Part shown: in pieces, positions 38,152-48,377 of the stretch
Numbering within the stretch: the stretch's first letter is position 1
Layout: each line of letters opens with the position of its first letter
Assembly: GCA_945861635.1 (NCBI GenBank)
Contig: CAMAWH010000016.1
Location: 26,987 to 90,986, forward strand
Origin: Klebsiella pneumoniae
GTDB taxonomy: Bacteria; Myxococcota_A; UBA796; SXON01
DNA: 64,000 bases
Direction of reading: 5' to 3'
Made by a program: the position numbers and the translations under genes
The notes under the pieces: model-generated
Database searches by the model: none
Told to the model about the DNA's origin: nothing
The model's input: the letters and a program-made list of their open reading frames with translations, nothing else

Positions 38152-38852
38152 GTTCGTGTCCGAGGCCCGGTCATGTCCCAGAGGTGCGCGATTTTCGTCG
38201 CAAGGGGAAGCGTGCGCGATCGGAAGAACACGATGGTACCGTCGATGTCTGCGGAAGCCGGCACCTCCCCAGCATGGCGGATTTCAGCTGCCGCGATGCG
38301 AAGGAGCTGGACGCCGAGCGTCGTGCGCAGTTCATCCCCGCCGACCAAGCCGATGGTCGTAAGGCAGGGATGCACTGCGTCCGTGAGGCGCACGCGAATT
38401 GTGTGGAGGCCAAGCGCCCGGCCGTTCGCGGAGAGCGATGCCGCGGGGAAGAGTTCGCCGATTCCATCGTTCGGCCCGACGCGCACGTGCAGCACGGCGT
38501 CCCGGAGGCGTTCGTCGTGCTCACCAGCGGCCGTCGGATCGGGCCACGCGCCGCACCACCCCAGCGTCGCAAGCGCAAGTGTGGCATAGGCCTGTTGCAG
38601 TCGGGCCGGCCCATCGCGATCACCGAGTCGGTACCCCACGTCGCCTTCTGGCGCCTTCCCGGCGAGCATCCTGTCGAGGTCGCCCTCGGACATCGTCAGC
38701 CAGGCATCCACCGGGCTCTGGGTCCATCGGGTGCACGCGCGGGTCGTCCACCGCCACCGTACCCCCGCGTCGATGCCGAGGACGGCGTTCACGAGCAGTT
38801 CTCCGGCATAGGGCGAACTCTGCATCCGACGCAGAAGCGCGAGCTCACGCAT
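38148..38852 (-). CDS. Hypothetical protein
   Basis: ORF between uvrA and MFS gene with ATGA overlap to MFS start. Confidence 0.5.
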   Translation of the reverse strand: MRELALLRRMQSSPYAGELLVNAVLGIDAGVRWRWTTRACTRWTQSPVDAWLTMSEGDLDRMLAGKAPEGDVGYRLGDRDGPARLQQAYATLALATLGWCGAWPDPTAAGEHDERLRDAVLHVRVGPNDGIGELFPAASLSANGRALGLHTIRVRLTDAVHPCLTTIGLVGGDELRTTLGVQLLRIAAAEIRHAGEVPASADIDGTIVFFRSRTLPLATKIAHLWDMTGPRTRT

Positions 38853-38864
38853 GGCGGCCAGCCC

Positions 38865-41519
38865 TCACAGCCACCGACCAGTGACCGAGCGTTCATCGCA
38901 AGCCACTTGTGCAGGTGTGCCCTCTACAATCACGCGCCCACCTGCGTCTCCAGCCCCGGGCCCGAGTTCGGTCAGCCAATCGCACGCGCCGAGGAGCACG
39001 GGGTCGTGGTCAACGACCAGGATCGAGCCTCCCTGCGTGACAAGTCGGCGTAGCGCCTCCACGAGTAGCGCCACGTCCGCCGGGTGCAGGCCGACGGACG
39101 GCTCATCAAGCAGGTAGAGCGTTCCGTCCACCTCTCCTGGTTTGCCAAGTTCTTTGGCCAGCTTGATGCGTTGTGCCTCGCCGCCGGACAGCGTGTCGCC
39201 GGCCTGCCCGAGCGGCAGATACCCGAGACCGAGCGCGTCGAGGGTTTCCAGGACGCCCGCGATGGCGCCGATCGGCGCAAAGAGCGTGCGCGCCGCGCGC
39301 ACCGGCATCGCAAGTACGTCCGCGATCGTCGCCCCCTTCCATGTCGATGCGAGTGTGGCCTCGTCGTAGCGCCGACCATCACATACTTCACAAGGAACCG
39401 TCACATCGGGCAAGAAATGCATCGCGACGCGGCGAGCTCCCTCGCCTTCACAGGCCTCGCAACGACCGCCCGCCGTGTTGAAGCTGAAGTGTGCGGCTGA
39501 AAATCCGCGAGCCTTGGCCTCTGGCGTGCGCGCGTAGAGTTCGCGGATGACGTCCCAGATTTTCGTCGCAGTCGCGGCGTTTGACCTCGAGGAACGCCCG
39601 AGCGGGGATTGATCGACCCGGACGACGCGGCGGACTCGTTCGCGTCCTTCCAGCGCTTCGAACGGAAGGGCGCGTCCGCCGGCGAGTGCAACCGCGAGCG
39701 TGTCCTCGACCAAGCTCGACTTTCCCGAGCCGCTCACGCCCGTTACGCCCGCCAGGACACCGAGCGGAAGCCGCACGTCTCCCCGCAGATTGTGTCCGCG
39801 CATTCCCCGAATGGTCAGCCAGTGCCGAGGGGTGAGCGAGGCGTGTGGATGCACGGACGCCCGTCCCGTCAGCCAGCGCGCCGTCAGGGTATCGCTCGCC
39901 AACAGCGCTTCCGCAGACCCTGCGAAAACGATGTTTCCTCCTTCCATGCCGGCGCCTGGACCAAACTCGACGACGTGGTCGGCGGCCCGAACGATTTCGG
40001 GATCGTGTTCCACGACGAGTACGGTATTGCCTGCATCGCGGAGATCGACCAGCACATCCAGAAGACGACGGGTGTCGGCCGGGTGCAGGCCCGCGGTCGG
40101 CTCATCCAGCACATACAGGACACCGGAGAGCTGGTTGCCCGCCTGCGCCGCAAGGCGAGTGCGTTGGATTTCGCCACCAGAGAGCGTGCTGGCATTGCGA
40201 TCGAGCGTGAGGTATCCGAGCCCCGTGCGAATCAGGAAGGACAGACGGCGGCACAGCTCGTCGCGAAGCGGGTCGGTGACGGGCGAGGCGGGGAGCGCCT
40301 CCAGAATGGCGCGCGCATCATCCAGCGACTGGCGGCACAACACGGGGAGCGAACGATTCTCGACCGTGACGGCGCGCGCGGCCGGGTTCAATCGCTGACC
40401 GTTGCAGGCGCCGCACACCTCCGCACGCAGCGATTCACCTTTGCGCAACGCGACGGCGACTGCACCTTCCAGCCCTTCTCCGCCGTGAAGGAGCCAGTCG
40501 CGCGCCTCCCATGGTAGGGCATGCCAGGGAACGTCCAGCGGAATGCCGCGACGACGAACGGCCTCCTCCATCAACCGCCGATTCGCCCCCTTCCACGAGG
40601 TGAATGCGCCCTCGCTGAGTGACTTTGCTGCGTCGACCAACAACGCCGGATCGACCACCTGGGTGATTCCCACACCCTGGCACCCCGGGCAGGCCCCGTG
40701 CGGGGAGTTGAAGCTGAATACACGTGGATGTAGAGCGGGAAGTTCGATGTCGCATGCGCCGCAGTACGGGCGCGTCGCGAAAAACTGCTCCTCCTCCACG
40801 GTGCCGTTGCCGGTCAACACAAGTGTGGACCCGCGACCGAGCTTCAGCGCGGTGGACAGGGAATCCTGAAGGCGTTCCGCGCGATCGGGGCCGGCGCGGA
40901 GCCGGTCAACCACGACATCGACGTCGTGCGGTTCCCGTGCATCGACGGCGGTTGCGTCCTCCAGCGTCGTCAGCACCCCGTCGATTCGGACGCGCGCGAA
41001 CCCCGCGCGGCCGAGCGTGTCAAGCAGGGCGCGAACGCCTCCGACTCGCCGCCTCGCCACCGGCCCGCAGATGGTCAGCGGTGTCCCTTCTGGGAAAGCG
41101 ACGAGCGTACGAACGATCGTGTCGAGCGTAGTTGCCGTCACGACGAGACCACATTGAGGACAGTGGGGCGTCCCCGCGCGGGCGTACAGAACGCGGAGGA
41201 GGTCGTGAATCTCTGTTATCGTCGCAACCGTTGCGCGCGGAGACGGCGTCACGGCGCCCCGTTGGGCCACGCCGATCGACGGGGTCAACCCAGATAGTTC
41301 CTCGAAAGCAGGCTTGCTCGACTGTCCGAGTTGTTGGCGAACGAAGCTGCTGAGCGCCTCCACGAACCGACGCTGCGACTCGGCGTGCAGCGTGTCAAAC
41401 GCCAACGACGACTTTCCTGAGCCGCTGACGCCGCAAAAGACGATCAACTTCTCTCGAGGCAGGTCGAGGTTGACCGCGCGCAGATTGTGCTCCGCCGCCC
41501 CGCGGATGCGGATGTCCAT
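38865..41519 (-). CDS. uvrA: UvrA-family excinuclease ATPase
   Basis: GVSGSGKSSLAFDTLHAESQRRFVEALSSFVRQ, CPQCG, UvrB-binding-domain-like IDG...VVVDRL, FSFNSPHGACPGCQGVG, TLSGGEIQRTRLA, second ABC half with FNTAGGRCEACEGEG, TLSGGEAQRIKLAKELG. Confidence 0.93.
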   Translation of the reverse strand: MDIRIRGAAEHNLRAVNLDLPREKLIVFCGVSGSGKSSLAFDTLHAESQRRFVEALSSFVRQQLGQSSKPAFEELSGLTPSIGVAQRGAVTPSPRATVATITEIHDLLRVLYARAGTPHCPQCGLVVTATTLDTIVRTLVAFPEGTPLTICGPVARRRVGGVRALLDTLGRAGFARVRIDGVLTTLEDATAVDAREPHDVDVVVDRLRAGPDRAERLQDSLSTALKLGRGSTLVLTGNGTVEEEQFFATRPYCGACDIELPALHPRVFSFNSPHGACPGCQGVGITQVVDPALLVDAAKSLSEGAFTSWKGANRRLMEEAVRRRGIPLDVPWHALPWEARDWLLHGGEGLEGAVAVALRKGESLRAEVCGACNGQRLNPAARAVTVENRSLPVLCRQSLDDARAILEALPASPVTDPLRDELCRRLSFLIRTGLGYLTLDRNASTLSGGEIQRTRLAAQAGNQLSGVLYVLDEPTAGLHPADTRRLLDVLVDLRDAGNTVLVVEHDPEIVRAADHVVEFGPGAGMEGGNIVFAGSAEALLASDTLTARWLTGRASVHPHASLTPRHWLTIRGMRGHNLRGDVRLPLGVLAGVTGVSGSGKSSLVEDTLAVALAGGRALPFEALEGRERVRRVVRVDQSPLGRSSRSNAATATKIWDVIRELYARTPEAKARGFSAAHFSFNTAGGRCEACEGEGARRVAMHFLPDVTVPCEVCDGRRYDEATLASTWKGATIADVLAMPVRAARTLFAPIGAIAGVLETLDALGLGYLPLGQAGDTLSGGEAQRIKLAKELGKPGEVDGTLYLLDEPSVGLHPADVALLVEALRRLVTQGGSILVVDHDPVLLGACDWLTELGPGAGDAGGRVIVEGTPAQVACDERSVTGRWL

Positions 41520-41574
41520 CGCGGCAACGTAGCCCGGTCGCCGCGCGGCTTCCGCACGCAGCCGCCCGCGTCGC

Positions 41575-42930
41575 TCACACTTTCGTCGTCATCCAACCGC
41601 CGCGCGCTGCGGCCACGCCCTTGCTCGCAGCCTTCATCACGGACGTCAGGTTCAAGGCCCACCACACGCCGTTGGCACCCATGGCAAGCGGAAAGGCCAT
41701 CCCCCACGCGAGTGGCACCCGGAGCGCATTGAACGGCGCAGAAAGCCAGAAAATCGCGCGGCTGTCCCCCGCGCCGGCGAGTACACCCTCGGCCAGCGCT
41801 TCCCACGAAACGAACAATTGCGTCCATGCCAACGCTTTTGCGTAGACGATGGCTGCCTCCAGCACGGCAGGGTCGTGCGTAAACGGGGCGCACAACGTGC
41901 GCGCACCGAAATAGAAGACGAATGCGGCAAAGAGGCCGAGGGCCGTGGCGAGCGGAAAGCCGACGCGTAGCGCCCGGGCTGCCTCTGCAGGGTTGCCGGC
42001 GCCCAGGTGCCGGCCAACCAAGCTCGACACGGCCAGGGAGACCCCGAGGAACATCGGGTAGCTCACCCCTTCCAACGCCGAGAATCCGATGCCAAGCGCC
42101 GCGTTCTGGACTGGACCCATCGGGGAAATCGACGTGCGCAGGACGAGAAAGTAGACCCCCGCGTAGGCGATGCCGTTGACGGTGAGCGGCGCGCCCACGC
42201 GGAGAATGCGCCGAAGGGTCTCGCTGGTGTGCTGCGTCGGCAGATCCGACCAACCCATGCCGACTTCTCTCAACAGCAGGTGGAGCCCGATGGTGCTGGT
42301 GACGCCGCGCGAGACGGCCGTGGCGATAGCGGCGCCCATGACGCCAAGGCCCGCCTCGTGGATCAGGAGCGGATTCAACAGCGCATTGATCAGCGCAGCC
42401 ATCACCTGCAAGATCATCATCGTACCCGTGCGACCGCTTGCGACGAAGCAGGCGTCCAGGAACGGGCCGAGCGCGAGGGGGATGTCGAGAATGCAGATCG
42501 TACGGAGGAACGTGGTGGCCAACGTCGCGGTTTCCGGGTCGAGGCCCAAAAGGCGCGCGATTTCCGCCGCACCCAGTGCACCGATCACCCCGACGCCCAC
42601 CGCCACAAGCAGGCAACCGCGCACTCCCGCCCTTACGACGTCATGCCGAAGGTGTATGTCCCCCGCGCCGACGCCGCGCGCGTAAAGCGGGCCCGCCCCG
42701 CCCGCGACGACGACGTGCAGCGAGTAGATGGCGATCAACACGAAAACGCATGAGCCGATCGCCGCTTGCGCGGGCGTGGAAATGCTGCCCGCCGCGAGTT
42801 GGTCGATCACGCGAAACGCATTGTTCAGGACGGCGGAGGCTGCGGCCGGGGCCGCGAGGCGCAGCAATTGTCCCCGCGTGATGGGCGGGAGTGGCAGGCG
42901 TACATTCGTGTCTGGCGATGCTTCGCTCAC
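41575..42930 (-). CDS. MATE-family efflux transporter
   Basis: LLRLAAPAAASAVLNNAFRVIDQLAAGSIS..., about 12 TM segments; GTG start MSEASPDTN. Confidence 0.85.
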   Translation of the reverse strand: MSEASPDTNVRLPLPPITRGQLLRLAAPAAASAVLNNAFRVIDQLAAGSISTPAQAAIGSCVFVLIAIYSLHVVVAGGAGPLYARGVGAGDIHLRHDVVRAGVRGCLLVAVGVGVIGALGAAEIARLLGLDPETATLATTFLRTICILDIPLALGPFLDACFVASGRTGTMMILQVMAALINALLNPLLIHEAGLGVMGAAIATAVSRGVTSTIGLHLLLREVGMGWSDLPTQHTSETLRRILRVGAPLTVNGIAYAGVYFLVLRTSISPMGPVQNAALGIGFSALEGVSYPMFLGVSLAVSSLVGRHLGAGNPAEAARALRVGFPLATALGLFAAFVFYFGARTLCAPFTHDPAVLEAAIVYAKALAWTQLFVSWEALAEGVLAGAGDSRAIFWLSAPFNALRVPLAWGMAFPLAMGANGVWWALNLTSVMKAASKGVAAARGGWMTTKV

Positions 42931-44618
42931 CGTATGCAGTTGCGGCCCGCCGCCTTCGCTTCGTACAGGCACGAGTCTGCTCGTGCGAGCGCGGCCAACG
43001 CATCTTCTCCGGGTTGCAGCTCGCTCGTTCCCGCGGAGATGGTGACGTGGCCGACCTCTCCGAACTCCCGGGCGGCCAGCGTTGCGCGCACCCGCTCGGC
43101 GATGATTCTGGCCCCGGCAAGCCCGACACCCGGCAACACGGCAAGCAACTCCTCGCCACCCCAGCGTACCGCCAGATCGCTGCCTCGAAGCTGCGATTGG
43201 AGCGTCCGGGCGACGCCCCGGAGCACTTCGTCTCCCTTTGCATGGCCCCACTTGTCGTTCACCGCCTTGAAATGGTCGATGTCGAACATTGCAAAGGCGA
43301 GCGGTATGCCCTCTCGCCGCGCTCGTGCCAGTTCGCGTCGGATCGTCGCCTCACCCCCTCGACGATTCGCCAGGTCGGTCAGTAGGTCCGTGAGCGCAAG
43401 GTGCTCTTGCGTGACGCGCAGGTCCACCTGCGCGGTAATGTCGGTGAAGGTGTCGAGGTGGCCGGGGCCATCGGGAAGTTCGACGGGACGGGTGTGCCAC
43501 TGCACGACCCGGCGCGGAGAAAGTAGGGATAGTTCGCCTAGATCTTCTTGACCCCGCATCACGCGGCGGACGCGCCGCAGTGCCTCGGGTCCCGGCAGGA
43601 GCGTCCGCGTTGACTTGAGCAACAGCTCGCGGGCGACGCCCAGCATGGCCGCAAGCGCCTGGTTGGCGACCCGCACCCGGCCGTCGGCGTTGAACAAAAG
43701 CACTCCGACGTCCAGGTGATCGACCAATCTGTCCAGCGTGCGAAGCGCGAACTCATCCTTGTCCTGTCGAGCTTGCAGCTCCGCGATCTCACGTCGCATC
43801 TGCTCCGATTCCTCACGAGGCCAGCGCTCCGAGAGGGCTGGGCCGAGTTCCCGCGAGAGGTGCCGCGCGACCTCGGCGAGAGTTCCCGCGTCGATGGCCA
43901 GCGTGACGCGATGCAACAACATGACGGTTCCGATGCGCTCGCCATCGAAAACAAGCGGCGCACCGGCAAAACCCCGCGCCAGACCCGAGCGGACAAGGGG
44001 CTCGACGCCGGCATTGGCGTCGTTTCGCATGTCCGTGATGATTACCGGACTATCGCCAACCAAATGGACAAGCTGGGCGTCCGCGGCGGTGAGTCCATGG
44101 GTGCCAACGACGTCACGGTCAGCCGCGTGAACGCAGACGAGGGCCATGGGCACGGAAAATTCTTCGGCCAGATCCTCGGCGAGTCGTTCTAGCGCGGCTG
44201 CGGGCGCAAGGTCCAACGGCACGCGCAGCCGTTCGATCGGTACGAACAGCCGTATCGGCGCCGCTTCGGGCACGCGGCAGAGTGGCAGCACGGCCGCGCG
44301 TACAGCGGCCGGATCCGCCTCGGCCGGTAAAACGGCAGCGACGCCCAGCGTTTCCCGGCGGGACCACGCCATGTCACGCAGCGCTGAAAACGCGCTGACG
44401 ACGATTGCGGGCGTACCGGGCGACGCCGCGTGCAAGCTCGCGAGCACCCGGAGGCTGTCACTCGCGACGAGTTCGACGAACAGCAGCGCTGGTGGTCCCC
44501 GCTGGGTGATGGTTGCGGCCGCGTCGTCGACCTCAACCGCCGCCACACCGACCTCGGCGAGGACGAGGGCGTAGACGTCGGCGCGGCGACCATGCAAACC
44601 AGCAACGAGCGCGTACAT
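42927..44618 (-). CDS. Diguanylate cyclase with degenerate receiver, GAF and PAS regions
   Basis: ALTDLLTDLANRRGGEATIRREL, FDIDHFKAVNDKWGHAKGDEVLRGVA, RGSDLAVRWGGEELLAVLP (GGEEL with RxxD I-site). Confidence 0.9.
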   Translation of the reverse strand: MYALVAGLHGRRADVYALVLAEVGVAAVEVDDAAATITQRGPPALLFVELVASDSLRVLASLHAASPGTPAIVVSAFSALRDMAWSRRETLGVAAVLPAEADPAAVRAAVLPLCRVPEAAPIRLFVPIERLRVPLDLAPAAALERLAEDLAEEFSVPMALVCVHAADRDVVGTHGLTAADAQLVHLVGDSPVIITDMRNDANAGVEPLVRSGLARGFAGAPLVFDGERIGTVMLLHRVTLAIDAGTLAEVARHLSRELGPALSERWPREESEQMRREIAELQARQDKDEFALRTLDRLVDHLDVGVLLFNADGRVRVANQALAAMLGVARELLLKSTRTLLPGPEALRRVRRVMRGQEDLGELSLLSPRRVVQWHTRPVELPDGPGHLDTFTDITAQVDLRVTQEHLALTDLLTDLANRRGGEATIRRELARARREGIPLAFAMFDIDHFKAVNDKWGHAKGDEVLRGVARTLQSQLRGSDLAVRWGGEELLAVLPGVGLAGARIIAERVRATLAAREFGEVGHVTISAGTSELQPGEDALAALARADSCLYEAKAAGRNCIR

Positions 44619-44679
44619 GCCGCGGGGAGGTAACGCGCTCAGGTGTGTGCGCGCTCGGGGCGGCTCGCGCGTCGCCTGC

Positions 44680-46050
44680 CTACAGGTGAGCGCCCTTCCC
44701 CACGGCCTCCGCAACGGCTTCGAACATGGCCTCACCAAGCGTGGGGTGGGCGTGAACCGTATGGAGGAAATGCTCAGCCGTCACTTCGGCGCCGCGCGCC
44801 ATGACGAAGTTTGCGAGCAGTTCGCTGACGTCGTGACCGATCAGGTGAGCGCCCAGGATCTCGCCGTACTTTCTTCCCACGAGCACCTTTACGAATCCTT
44901 CGGAGGAGCCGATCGCGCGAGCCTTGCCGTTGGCGGCGAAAGGGAAGACTCCGACCGTGAAGTCGAGGCCCTTTGCGCGCGCGGCGTCCTCCGTGAGCCC
45001 GACGCTGCCAATCTGCGGCTGACAGTAGGTTGCGGCTGGCATGTTGCCGTAGTCCACGTCCGGAACGTGCTCCCCGGCGATTCGGGCGACGCATACGTGC
45101 GCCTCTGCGTAGGCGGTGTGGGCGAGCGCGGGCGGCCCGCTGAGGTCTCCGATGGCGTAGAAACCCGCCGCTGAAGTGCGATAGCTCTTGTCGACTGTCA
45201 CAAATCCGCGTTCCTGGGCGACCCCCACCCGTTCCAGGCCCAGCCCCTCCGAGTTCGGCGCGATGCCGACGGCGAGCAGCGCATGACTGGCGCGAAGCGT
45301 TTCGCCGCCCTTCAGGCTCACCACAACTTCGTCATCTTCTCGCTTTACGCTCTCGCAGAACACACCCTTCCTTACGACGATGCCCTGCTTGATGAAGGAC
45401 TTTTCCAGCGCGGCGGATACGGCGGCGTCCTCGAGGGGCGCGATGCGGTCCGCGCCCTCGACAAGGGTCACGCCGGTGTTGAAGCTGTTGAAGAAATAGG
45501 CGAATTCCGCGCCTATGGCCCCGCTTCCCAGGATGATGATGCTGTCGGGTTGGTTCGGCGATGCGATGGCTTCACGGTACGTCAGGATGCGCTCTCCGTC
45601 GGGTTCGATGCCGGGAAAGCAGCGCGCGCGCGCGCCGGTTGCGAGGATGATGTGTTTCCCCACGACGATCTGCTCGCCGACTCGAACTGCGCCTGGGCCC
45701 TCGATCACGGCGGTGCCGGAAATCGTGGTGACGCCGTATTTTTTGAACAGGAATTTCACGCCCCGCTCACTCTGGTCGGCGATCTTCCGCGAACGCGCGA
45801 TGACCTTGGCGTACTCGAAGCCCGCGCCGTCCACCGTGAGCCCAAATGCCCCGGCTTCATCAAGGATGAATCTGTACTGTTCCGCCGCCCGCAAAAGCGC
45901 CTTGGAGGGGATGCAGCCCCAATTCAGGCACACCCCGCCCAGGCGTTCCTTCTCGATGCAGGCAGTCTTCAATCCGCGTTGCGCCGCAAGAATTGCCGCG
46001 AGATAGCCCCCGGGTCCAGAACCGATGACGACGACGTCGTAGTTCGTCAT
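44680..46050 (-). CDS. lpdA: Dihydrolipoyl dehydrogenase (E3)
   Basis: DVVVIGSGPGGYLAAILAAQRG, GGVCLNWGCIPSKALL, FYAIGDLSGPPALAHTAYAEA, HAHPTLGEAMFEA. Confidence 0.96.
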   Translation of the reverse strand: MTNYDVVVIGSGPGGYLAAILAAQRGLKTACIEKERLGGVCLNWGCIPSKALLRAAEQYRFILDEAGAFGLTVDGAGFEYAKVIARSRKIADQSERGVKFLFKKYGVTTISGTAVIEGPGAVRVGEQIVVGKHIILATGARARCFPGIEPDGERILTYREAIASPNQPDSIIILGSGAIGAEFAYFFNSFNTGVTLVEGADRIAPLEDAAVSAALEKSFIKQGIVVRKGVFCESVKREDDEVVVSLKGGETLRASHALLAVGIAPNSEGLGLERVGVAQERGFVTVDKSYRTSAAGFYAIGDLSGPPALAHTAYAEAHVCVARIAGEHVPDVDYGNMPAATYCQPQIGSVGLTEDAARAKGLDFTVGVFPFAANGKARAIGSSEGFVKVLVGRKYGEILGAHLIGHDVSELLANFVMARGAEVTAEHFLHTVHAHPTLGEAMFEAVAEAVGKGAHL

Positions 46051-46051
46051 T

Positions 46052-47395
46052 TCAAATCCCCATCAGGCCGGGATTTTCCACGTGCAGGCGCAGCGCCTGA
46101 AGGAAACGGGCGCCCAGGGCGCCGTCGATCACGCGATGGTCGCACGTCATGGTGACCTTCATGCGCCAGGCTACGGTCAGCGCGCCGCTCACGACGACGG
46201 GCACCTGCGCGGCGGCACCCACGGCGAGAATTGCGGCTTCTGGTGAATTCAGGATGGCCGTGAACTGCTCGATCTCAAACATTCCAAGGTTGGAAATGGT
46301 GAAGGTTGCGCCGGAGTATTCCTCGGGACTGAGTTTCCCGGCCTTGGCGCGGGCAACCAACTCCCGAACCTCGTCCGCAATCGCCTGCACGGATTTCCGA
46401 TCGGCGTCGCGAATCACCGGCGTAAGCAGGCCGTCGGGAAGCGCCACGGCTACGCCGACATCGACCGCTCCCTTCTGGACGATGGCGTCACCCATCCACG
46501 CCGCGTTCACGGCCGGAACGTCACGCAGCGCCGCTGCGACCGCGCGAATCAACAGGTCGTTCACGGAAATCTTCCCGCCTCGCGACGCAACCGCGTCCTT
46601 CAGCTTCACTGCGGCGCTGGCATCAAGTGACGTTGTAAGGTAAAAAACCGGCACTTGCTGGTGTACGTCGGTGAGCCGCCGGGCAATGGTCTTCCGCATC
46701 TGGGTCACGCGGTTTTGGGCGTCCTTCGGACGCGCCTCGAGGCTCGAAACCGACGACCCGGCAATGTCCTGCGCGACGATGCGCCCGCCCGGCCCGCTGC
46801 CCTTCACGCGTGCGAGATTCACGCCCTGTTCCGCCGCCATCGCCTTGGCGAGCGGGCTCGCGATGATCCGCGGAACGCCAGCCTTGTAGGGCCCTCGCGG
46901 CTCCATGATGGCGTTGTCGATCGGCGCGCCGGACCACGTTGGCCTTACGACGATTCCCGTCGGGATTTCTGGCGCCGCTGGAGCGGGAACGATCGGAGCC
47001 GGGACGGCGGCCGCCGCTGTGCCGGCCGGCGCGGCAACGACGGGCGCGGCAACGACGGGCGCGGCAACGACGGGCGCCGAACTCGCGTCGGGCGCCGCCG
47101 CCGGCGCCGCCGCCAATGCCGCGAACTCGGCGAGTAACGCCGAAATATCTTCGCCTGCGGAAGTCCCGACGATGGCGATCGGCCGTCCCGGCGGCACCTC
47201 TTCCCCTTCCTTCGCCAGGTGCCGGAGCATGACGCCCTTGTCGAACACCTCGATATCCATCGTGGCCTTATCGGTTTCTACCTGAGCAATTACTGACTGC
47301 GGCTCCAGCGCGGCGCCCTCCGCGGCTACCCACTTGCCAACCACACCCATCGTCATCGTAGGCGACGCCTGCGGCATCAGGAAGAACTGCGCCAT
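46052..47395 (-). CDS. Pyruvate dehydrogenase complex E2, dihydrolipoamide acetyltransferase
   Basis: Lipoyl domain VETDKATMDIEVF, E3-binding RIIASPLAKAMAAEQGVNLARVKGSGPGGRIVAQDI, catalytic TCDHRVIDGALGARFL. Confidence 0.95.
   Translation of the reverse strand: MAQFFLMPQASPTMTMGVVGKWVAAEGAALEPQSVIAQVETDKATMDIEVFDKGVMLRHLAKEGEEVPPGRPIAIVGTSAGEDISALLAEFAALAAAPAAAPDASSAPVVAAPVVAAPVVAAPAGTAAAAVPAPIVPAPAAPEIPTGIVVRPTWSGAPIDNAIMEPRGPYKAGVPRIIASPLAKAMAAEQGVNLARVKGSGPGGRIVAQDIAGSSVSSLEARPKDAQNRVTQMRKTIARRLTDVHQQVPVFYLTTSLDASAAVKLKDAVASRGGKISVNDLLIRAVAAALRDVPAVNAAWMGDAIVQKGAVDVGVAVALPDGLLTPVIRDADRKSVQAIADEVRELVARAKAGKLSPEEYSGATFTISNLGMFEIEQFTAILNSPEAAILAVGAAAQVPVVVSGALTVAWRMKVTMTCDHRVIDGALGARFLQALRLHVENPGLMGI
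47031..47075 (-). repeat. Three perfect 15-bp tandem copies (gcggcaacgacgggc) in the E2 linker
   Basis: Direct reading; encodes APVVA repeats on the minus strand. Confidence 0.9.
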
Positions 47396-47396
47396 C

Positions 47397-48377
47397 TCAG
47401 CTCCTGCCCATGACGGTTCGGCCGGCCACGACAACGCGCTCCGGCGAGATGGTCACGAGCTTTTCGAGGTTGGTCGCGTAGGGCATCGGCACGTCGCGGT
47501 TGGTGACTCGCAACACCGCGGCATCGAGCAGATCGAAACAGCTCTCGTGAATGCGCGCGCTGATCTCCGCGCCCATTCCGGCGAACGCGAACCCCTCCTG
47601 CACGACCACTACGCGGTGCGTCCGGGCCACGGCCGCGAAAAGCGCGTCGTGATCGAGGGGCCGAAGCGAGCGGAGATCGAGGACTGCGGCCGAGATCCCT
47701 TCCATGCTTAACATCTCGGCCGCCTTGATGCACGTCTGGACCTGTTTGCCCCATGTCACCAGCGTCAAGTCCGTACCTTCTCGCTTCAAATCTGCCTTTC
47801 CCAGGGGAATTGTGTATTCCTCTGCCGGGACCTCTCCCTTCATGCCATACGTCATCTCCGATTCAAGGAAGATCACGGGATTGTCATCGCGAATGGAGCT
47901 TTTGAGGAGGCCTTTCGCGTCGTACGGTGTGGACGGGCATACCACCTTGATGCCCGGAAAGTGCGCGTAGATCGATTCAACCGATGTCGAGTGTTGGGAA
48001 GCCAGGTTCTCGGCCGATCCATTGGGACCGCGAAAGACAATCGGCACCTTGTACTGCCCGGCGCTCATCTGGTAGATGCGCGCGGCGTTGTTGATGACCT
48101 GGTCGTATGCGACAAGGCTGAAGTTGAAGGTCATGAATTCGATGATCGGGCGCATCCCCGCCATGGCTGCGCCGATGCCGAGACCGGCGAATCCATTTTC
48201 GGCGATCGGCGTGTCTACGATCCGCTCGGGACCAAATTCCTCCAGCATTCCCTGCGAAACTTTGTAGGCACCGTCGTAGTACGCGACTTCCTCTCCCATC
48301 AGGAAAACCGCGGGGTCGCGGCGCATCTCCTCGGACATCGCCTGCCGGATGGCCTCCCGCATCTGAATGACGGGCAT
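47397..48377 (-). CDS. Pyruvate dehydrogenase E1 beta subunit
   Basis: MREAIRQAMSEEMRRDPAVFLMGEEVAYYDGAYKVSQGMLEEFGPERIVDTPIAENGFAGLGIGAAMAGMRPI. Confidence 0.96.
   Translation of the reverse strand: MPVIQMREAIRQAMSEEMRRDPAVFLMGEEVAYYDGAYKVSQGMLEEFGPERIVDTPIAENGFAGLGIGAAMAGMRPIIEFMTFNFSLVAYDQVINNAARIYQMSAGQYKVPIVFRGPNGSAENLASQHSTSVESIYAHFPGIKVVCPSTPYDAKGLLKSSIRDDNPVIFLESEMTYGMKGEVPAEEYTIPLGKADLKREGTDLTLVTWGKQVQTCIKAAEMLSMEGISAAVLDLRSLRPLDHDALFAAVARTHRVVVVQEGFAFAGMGAEISARIHESCFDLLDAAVLRVTNRDVPMPYATNLEKLVTISPERVVVAGRTVMGRS

Noticed and set aside
36982-38589. 535-aa plus ORF opposite the MFS transporter
   Set aside because: Antisense artefact; the hydrophobic MFS product on the minus strand is coherent.
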